A DNA stretch of 10,910 bases, from the NCBI GenBank assembly GCA_035574455.1, contig DATLYT010000090.1, positions 1-10,910 on the forward strand. The letters run 5' to 3'. The notes under the pieces are model-generated. The model did no database searches and was not told the DNA's origin. It worked only from the letters and a program-made list of their open reading frames with translations. The stretch comes from DATLYT01 sp035574455 (lineage in GTDB: Bacteria > Bacteroidota > Ignavibacteria > UBA10030). Positions 7,674-10,910 of the stretch are shown here, one piece after another. The position numbers were made by a program, and so were the translations under genes. Positions within the stretch are counted from its first letter, which is position 1. Each line of letters opens with the position of its first letter.

Positions 7674-7679
7674 CCTCCT
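7674..7679 (-). promoter_or_regulatory. strong Shine-Dalgarno of the interrupted barrel gene
   Basis: On the minus strand AGGAGG lies 8 bases before the ATG at 7663-7665. Its preservation fits a gene lost very recently, or one that is still functional. Confidence 0.65.
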
Positions 7680-7693
7680 ATTTGGGGTCACAC

Positions 7694-7723
7694 AAATAAG
7701 AAGAGCGACAGGAACAGAGTCAA
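7694..7723 (-). promoter_or_regulatory. candidate promoter of the barrel gene
   Basis: On the minus strand TTGACT (7718-7723), an 18-base spacer and TTATTT (7694-7699) lie in the 81-base gap after the DinB gene. The -35 is good and the -10 weak. The position just upstream of the Shine-Dalgarno is suitable. Confidence 0.3.
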
Positions 7724-7746
7724 GGGGAAGTGATCGGATGAAGACC

Positions 7747-8244
7747 TCAGAGCGCTCCGCCGCGGTAGAGATGGCCGGAGTTGACTTTGATGCCAAGGAG
7801 TTTCAAATACATGAAGAGCTCAGCCTTGTGGTTCAGGTGGTGCTCGATAAACAACATTCCGATACGCCAGCGGGGAAAGCGACCGCCGAGCTGTGGGGTC
7901 TCAAGCTCTCCGCGGAGGAACTCTTCCTCGCTCAGGCTGCCGATGCGCCGACGGAATTCATCGTGGTTTGCGTGCAGCAGACGGATGGCCTCTGATACGG
8001 TTATCGAAGGTGTTCGACGGTTTTGCAAGAACCGTTCACGCATGGATTTAACCCCCCAATCGCCTGTTGTCATCCCGCGTGCGTAGACTTCGAACGCCCC
8101 TACCATGTGAGCCAATTGTTGACCGATCGTGAAGGAATTCTCCGTCGGTTTCCAATCAATCTTTTCTTCCGGTATCTGTTGAAACAGGAACTCAGTACTG
8201 TTAACCATGTAGGCGATGTAGGAAAGATACTGCTGGAGCGTCAT
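7747..8244 (-). CDS. DinB/YfiT-like family protein
   Basis: A 165-residue four-helix-bundle protein of the DinB superfamily, which holds a divalent metal by three histidines. The likely triad is visible: H46 in GQQLAHMVGAFEVY, and H135 and H139 in EHHLNHKAEL, the typical HxxxH on the last bundle helix. Length is standard (150-175). Members include thiol-dependent transferases and DNA-damage-inducible proteins; nothing here fixes the substrate, and the link to DNA damage in the family name should not be assumed. The ATG begins five bases after the stop of the dehydratase gene on the same strand, so the two are probably co-transcribed. No good Shine-Dalgarno is visible, which suits coupling to the upstream gene. 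Confidence 0.9.
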   Translation of the reverse strand: MTLQQYLSYIAYMVNSTEFLFQQIPEEKIDWKPTENSFTIGQQLAHMVGAFEVYARGMTTGDWGVKSMRERFLQNRRTPSITVSEAIRLLHANHDEFRRRIGSLSEEEFLRGELETPQLGGRFPRWRIGMLFIEHHLNHKAELFMYLKLLGIKVNSGHLYRGGAL

Positions 8245-8249
8245 ACCGG

Positions 8250-9197
8250 TTAGAGGATCTGTTTAAGGAAGTTGGGGTCGACGTTTCCACCGCTGATGAT
8301 GGCGCAGATGGTTTTCCCCGTTAATCCCAGAACATTGTGGAACATTGCCGCCGGCGCTACCGCACCCGTCGGCTCCACGACGACTTTCATCCGCTCAAGA
8401 AAGAATCGCATCATCGCCATAACCTGGTCATCGGTTACCGTGATCACATCATCGACGAAGTTCATGATCACTTCAAAGTTCCGTTCACCGATGGCTTGCG
8501 TCCTCATCCCGTCGGCAATCGTTTTGGGCGGGTTAATGCGGACGATCTTTTTCTGGCGAAACGTTTGATAGCAGTCATTGGCTGGTTCTGTCTCGACGCC
8601 AATTACCCTGACTCTCGGAAAGAAGTGCTTCGCTGCGATAGCGTTTCCGGCAATCAACCCGCCACCTCCCACCGGCACAAAGAGGTAGTCCAATTCTTTG
8701 AGGTCCTGCGCGACTTCCACCATCGCGGTTCCCTGCCCGGCAATGATCCGATCGTCGTCGAACGGCGGCACAGGCACGAAGCCATGCTCGCGTTCTAACT
8801 GCTTCGCCAACTGTTCCCGCGCATCCGAGGAATCTTCACTAAACACCACCTCGGCGCCGTACGCCTTTGTTGCCTCGACCTTGTTCGGCACAGACCCCTT
8901 CGGCATAACAACCGTGGCTTTGACACCAAGCAGTCGTGCCGCCAGTGCAACACCCTGGGCGTGATTGCCCGACGAATGTGCCACGACTCCCCGGCGTCGG
9001 TCTTCCGCACTGAGCGACGCGATCTTGTTGTAAGCACCACGAATTTTGAACGACCCGGCACGCTGGAAGTTTTCCGCCTTCAGGAAAACCTCGTTGCCAC
9101 TCCTTCGGTTGAACGTCTGCGACCGCAACAGCGGTGTTTTGTGCACCACCGGCTGGAGGACGCTATAGGCTTGTTCGATGTCGGAAAACGTAATCAT
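8250..9197 (-). CDS. ilvA: threonine/serine dehydratase (PLP fold type II), no ACT domain
   Basis: A 315-residue PLP enzyme converting threonine (and usually serine) to 2-oxobutyrate (or pyruvate) and ammonia; the former feeds isoleucine synthesis. The PLP lysine is K51 in GSFKIRGAYNK. SSGNHAQG 75-82 is the substrate/carboxylate loop, GGGGLIAG 177-184 binds the cofactor phosphate, and SGGNVD 302-307 completes the pocket. It stops after the catalytic domain, so the ACT-type regulatory domain of feedback-inhibited biosynthetic IlvA is absent; it therefore resembles catabolic TdcB-type or serine racemase-like enzymes, and could be either. I chose ATG 9195-9197: MITFSDIEQAYSVL is a normal start, whereas the open frame continuing to 9533 adds 112 non-conserved residues that run antisense into the repressor gene. 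It is followed by a DinB gene and diverges from the his-operon repressor. Confidence 0.93.
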   Translation of the reverse strand: MITFSDIEQAYSVLQPVVHKTPLLRSQTFNRRSGNEVFLKAENFQRAGSFKIRGAYNKIASLSAEDRRRGVVAHSSGNHAQGVALAARLLGVKATVVMPKGSVPNKVEATKAYGAEVVFSEDSSDAREQLAKQLEREHGFVPVPPFDDDRIIAGQGTAMVEVAQDLKELDYLFVPVGGGGLIAGNAIAAKHFFPRVRVIGVETEPANDCYQTFRQKKIVRINPPKTIADGMRTQAIGERNFEVIMNFVDDVITVTDDQVMAMMRFFLERMKVVVEPTGAVAPAAMFHNVLGLTGKTICAIISGGNVDPNFLKQIL

Positions 9198-9205
9198 GCG
9201 GGCAT

Positions 9206-9234
9206 AAGGTAGAAAAAAGGCTGCTGAATGACAA
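9206..9234 (-). promoter_or_regulatory. candidate dehydratase promoter
   Basis: On the minus strand TTGTCA (9229-9234), a 17-base spacer and TACCTT (9206-9211) lie immediately before the ATG at 9197. The transcript would be almost leaderless. The -10 is poor, so this is tentative. Confidence 0.22.
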
Positions 9235-9311
9235 GCACAAAAGTCCCTTTTTTCGTCTAAAAACGAATCTCTGGATATTCTTGCTGGGTTAAAAAATCTT
9301 TGCTCACGCTC

Positions 9312-9340
9312 TTGACATTCACCCCAAACCTTCGTATGCT
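9312..9340 (+). promoter_or_regulatory. sigma70-like promoter of the TrpR-family repressor gene
   Basis: TTGACA at 9312-9317 is a perfect -35 box; after exactly 17 bases comes TATGCT at 9335-9340, four of six to TATAAT. The -10 overlaps the left arm of the dyad at 9336-9357, so a protein bound there would block RNA polymerase. The predicted start near 9347 leaves about nine bases before the ATG, a nearly leaderless mRNA, in keeping with no Shine-Dalgarno being visible. Confidence 0.6.
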
Positions 9341-9357
9341 TTACCCTAGTAAAGCAT
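9336..9357 (+). promoter_or_regulatory. operator dyad 1 (probable autoregulatory site of the TrpR-family repressor)
   Basis: A perfect inverted repeat with 9-base arms ATGCTTTAC and GTAAAGCAT around the spacer CCTA. It overlaps the -10 box and its last two bases are the A and T of the repressor ATG. Its reverse complement matches the dyad before hisG at 19 of 22 positions. The shared core is CTTTAC-N4-GTAAAG. Binding by the adjacent TrpR-like protein is inferred from the pairing of site and gene. Confidence 0.75.
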
Positions 9358-9646
9358 GAAACGCCCCAGCTCTCGGGATATAGCAGACCTCTATGAAGCT
9401 GTCCTGCAGTTGCAGACGGTGGAAGAGTGCGAGAAGTTTTTTCGTGACCTGTTGACGGAGACAGAGATCCGCGAGATGACCGAACGATGGAAGGCGGCTC
9501 AAATGTTAGCCAAAGGCATTCCCTACACAACAATCGAAAAGGAAACCGGCCTGAGCTCCCGAACCATCGCCCGCGTCCATAAATGGCTGAAACGCGGGAA
9601 AGGCGGCTATGCGCTCATGCTGCGACGTACAAAGAAGGTCGGCTAA
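9356..9646 (+). CDS. yerC: TrpR-family transcriptional repressor, YerC/YecD type (probable histidine-biosynthesis regulator)
   Basis: A 96-residue all-helical DNA-binding protein of the TrpR superfamily. The N-terminal helices (about 7-33) would form the intertwined dimer; LTETEIREMTERWKAAQML at 33-51 is the diagnostic YerC/TrpR segment; the helix-turn-helix is about 55-79 (IPYTTIEKETGLSSRTIARV). Length equals YerC (about 100). E. coli TrpR binds tryptophan; YerC-type members are known or predicted to regulate histidine genes in Firmicutes, with histidine as presumed signal. Here the gene directly precedes hisG and hisD, and near-identical dyads lie over its own start and just before hisG, so it most likely represses itself and the his operon. 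The ATG at 9356 lies within the dyad and no earlier in-frame start is credible. The gap to hisG is 36 bases. Confidence 0.92.
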   Translation: MKRPSSRDIADLYEAVLQLQTVEECEKFFRDLLTETEIREMTERWKAAQMLAKGIPYTTIEKETGLSSRTIARVHKWLKRGKGGYALMLRRTKKVG

Positions 9647-9660
9647 TTTTTTTTATGAAG

Positions 9661-9682
9661 ATACTTTACTAAGGTAAAGCAC
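9661..9682 (+). promoter_or_regulatory. operator dyad 2 immediately before hisG
   Basis: CTTTAC (9664-9669), spacer TAAG, GTAAAG (9674-9679), flanked by ATA and CAC; the extended 22 bases match the reverse complement of dyad 1 at 19 of 22 positions. It ends one base before the hisG ATG, and AAGG at 9671-9674 within it may serve as a weak Shine-Dalgarno. I see no convincing -35/-10 pair just upstream, so it may control an internal promoter, block elongation from the repressor promoter, or fold as an RNA hairpin over the start region. Confidence 0.72.
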
Positions 9683-10558
9683 ATGCTTGCTACGAATGGA
9701 CGACTCAAACTTGCCCTGCAGAAGAACGGTCGATTGACGGACGATTCGCTCAGCCTTCTCCGTTCCTGCGGGCTGGAGTTCGAGTTCCAAAAGAACAGTC
9801 TCTACTCTCCCTCGCGCAACTTCGACCTCGACATTCTCGCCCTGCGGGATGACGACATCCCTGAATACGTGCAGGACGGTGTCGCCGATCTTGGCATCGT
9901 CGGCATGAATGTGGTCACCGAGCGGAAAGCTCGTGTGAAGATTCTCGATCGCCTAGGCTTCGGCGCCTGCCGACTCATGATCAGCGTGCCTGTGCGCTCA
10001 TCCATCAGATCGATTCGTAACTTGAAGGGAAAGCGGATCGCCACAACATATCCACACACGTTGAGGCAATTTCTCCGCTCGCGAAACGTACGAGCCGACA
10101 TTATCGAACTGAGCGGGACCGTGGAGCTTGCTCCCACGCTGGACGTTGCCGACGCGATCTGCGATATCATTTCCACCGGCACAACGGCACGAGTCAACGG
10201 CCTCAAGCCCCTTTTTACCGTGCTTCAGTCGGAGGCCATCCTCATCGCGAACCCGGATGCTGTTGTGGATCGTGAAAAGAAAGCTCTCATTGAACGGCTA
10301 CTTATCCGAATTTCTGGTAGTCTCCAAGCCCGCGGAAAGCGCTACATGATGCTCAACGCTCCACTCTCTGCCGTGCCCCAATTGAAGAAGATCATTCCGG
10401 CACTCAAGAGTCCAACGATTGTCCCCCTCGCTGAGCAAGGCATGGTTGCACTCCACTCCGTCGTTGCTGAAGATGTGTTTTGGGATGTGATGGAGCGACT
10501 TAAGCAAGCCGGCGCGAGTGATATTATCGTCGTCCCGATCGAGACCATCATCAAATGA
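9683..10558 (+). CDS. hisG: ATP phosphoribosyltransferase, long form (HisG), first step of histidine biosynthesis
   Basis: A 291-residue cytoplasmic enzyme joining ATP and PRPP to phosphoribosyl-ATP, the committed and feedback-regulated step. The N-terminus LKLALQKNGRLTDDSLSLL (8-26) is the standard HisG substrate loop. The middle shows VADLGIVGMNVV 67-78, GTVELAPTL 145-153 and the PRPP-binding DIISTGTTARVNGL 161-174. Residues about 217-290 are the HisG_C domain (ferredoxin-like ACT fold), which binds histidine allosterically, so this is the hexameric long form that needs no HisZ. The gene is complete. It begins one base after operator dyad 2, and its stop overlaps the hisD start, fitting a tightly coupled his operon under both transcriptional and feedback control. 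Confidence 0.97.
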   Translation: MLATNGRLKLALQKNGRLTDDSLSLLRSCGLEFEFQKNSLYSPSRNFDLDILALRDDDIPEYVQDGVADLGIVGMNVVTERKARVKILDRLGFGACRLMISVPVRSSIRSIRNLKGKRIATTYPHTLRQFLRSRNVRADIIELSGTVELAPTLDVADAICDIISTGTTARVNGLKPLFTVLQSEAILIANPDAVVDREKKALIERLLIRISGSLQARGKRYMMLNAPLSAVPQLKKIIPALKSPTIVPLAEQGMVALHSVVAEDVFWDVMERLKQAGASDIIVVPIETIIK

Positions 10559-10910
10559 AAACATACTACTTCCAGGAGCTCTCGCAAAACCAATATCAGC
10601 AACTCTTGCGTCGGGGTGGAGTTTTTTCTCCCGACGTTCGGCGTGCGGCCGAAGAAATCTGCCTGAACGTTAAACAGCGGAAGGATGAAGCGCTCAAGAT
10701 GTATACTGCGCAGTTTGATGGCGTTTCACCCTCTACGTGGAGGGTGCCAGAAGAAGAAATTCAACGCGCACGAGCGAGGCAGTCAGACGAAACTCTTACT
10801 GCACTGAACACAGCAGCCGCGAACATTGAGAAATTCCACCGCTCCCAACTTCGGACGATCCGTAAGGTGGAAACGCTCCCCGGCGTTGTCTGCTGGCAGG
10901 AGAACCGACC
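10555..10910 (+). CDS. hisD: histidinol dehydrogenase, N-terminal part (cut by the window end)
   Basis: The ATG at 10555-10557 overlaps the hisG TGA as ATGA. The visible 118 codons translate to MKTYYFQELSQNQYQQLLRR, then VRRAAEEICLNVKQRKDEAL, MYTAQFDG, WRVPEEEIQRA, and then IEKFHRSQL followed by VETLPGVVCWQENRP. The FH-x-x-Q-containing helix and the PGV-x-x-x-Q segment are characteristic of HisD N-termini. The full protein (about 430 residues) oxidises L-histidinol to L-histidine with two NAD+, the last step of the pathway. The catalytic and zinc-binding residues lie beyond the window and cannot be checked. The adjacent hisG-hisD order is common in bacterial his operons. Confidence 0.93.
   Translation, partial: MKTYYFQELSQNQYQQLLRRGGVFSPDVRRAAEEICLNVKQRKDEALKMYTAQFDGVSPSTWRVPEEEIQRARARQSDETLTALNTAAANIEKFHRSQLRTIRKVETLPGVVCWQENR

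Noticed and set aside
9252..9267. TTCGT/ACGAA small inverted repeat in the divergent gap
   Set aside because: Five-base arms in an A/T-rich stretch are expected by chance, and there is no resemblance to the two operator dyads.
9336..9359. Seven-codon upstream reading frame (MLYPSKA) whose TGA overlaps the repressor ATG as ATGA
   Set aside because: It arises from the palindrome itself and starts before the predicted transcript start, so it is probably not translated; no histidine codons to suggest a leader peptide.
9198..9533. The dehydratase reading frame stays open for 112 codons upstream of 9197
   Set aside because: The extra residues look non-conserved, run antisense through the repressor promoter and the first half of its gene, and the ATG at 9195-9197 begins a normal dehydratase N-terminus.
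9619..9654. Possible terminator at the end of the repressor gene (CGAC/GTCG stem then eight T)
   Set aside because: The stem is only four pairs with a loop of about 12 and a mismatch above it; the T run alone does not make a terminator.

Overview
The window looks like chromosomal DNA from a Bacteroidota-superphylum bacterium, most likely an Ignavibacteriota/Chlorobiota-type lineage. The strongest pointer is the first gene: its protein ends in a type IX secretion (Por) sorting tail with the NFPNPFN signature. The HisG is the long form starting with the QKNGRL style seen in Bacteroidota. Several genes (the DUF151 nuclease, the TPR protein and the beta-barrel gene) carry clear Shine-Dalgarno sequences, which is unlike classical Bacteroidia and suits a deeper branch. 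This placement is inference from protein style, not a phylogeny. No transposon, phage, CRISPR, rRNA or tRNA feature was recognised.

Layout: (1) 65-3340, plus strand, a secreted 5'-nucleotidase-type metallophosphatase and, six bases later, an MFS exporter-like protein. (2) 3408-6627, minus strand, read from right to left: etfB, etfA, a DUF151 bifunctional-nuclease protein with a UVR motif, and a periplasmic TPR protein, with gaps of 44, 26 and 48 bases, so a probable operon. (3) 6742-7665, minus, an outer-membrane beta-barrel-like gene split by one in-frame TAG. (4) 7747-9197, minus, a PLP threonine/serine dehydratase followed five bases later by a DinB-family protein. (5) 9356-10910, plus, a TrpR-family repressor of the YerC type, hisG, and the start of hisD, which overlaps hisG by four bases and runs off the window.

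The most informative regulatory signal is a pair of near-identical 22-base dyads, one over the promoter and start codon of the repressor gene, the other ending one base before the hisG start. They share the core CTTTAC-N4-GTAAAG and are 19/22 identical when one is reverse-complemented. Together with the adjacent TrpR-like gene this makes a compact, self-contained model: the repressor controls its own gene and the histidine biosynthesis operon. The second notable feature is the amber-interrupted beta-barrel gene, in which coding character continues in the same frame past the stop.

All longer gaps were examined; no gene-free stretch exceeds 300 bases. I saw no wholly new multi-gene system. Most of the window is ordinary core metabolism, with the his-operon circuit and the interrupted gene being the parts worth following up.
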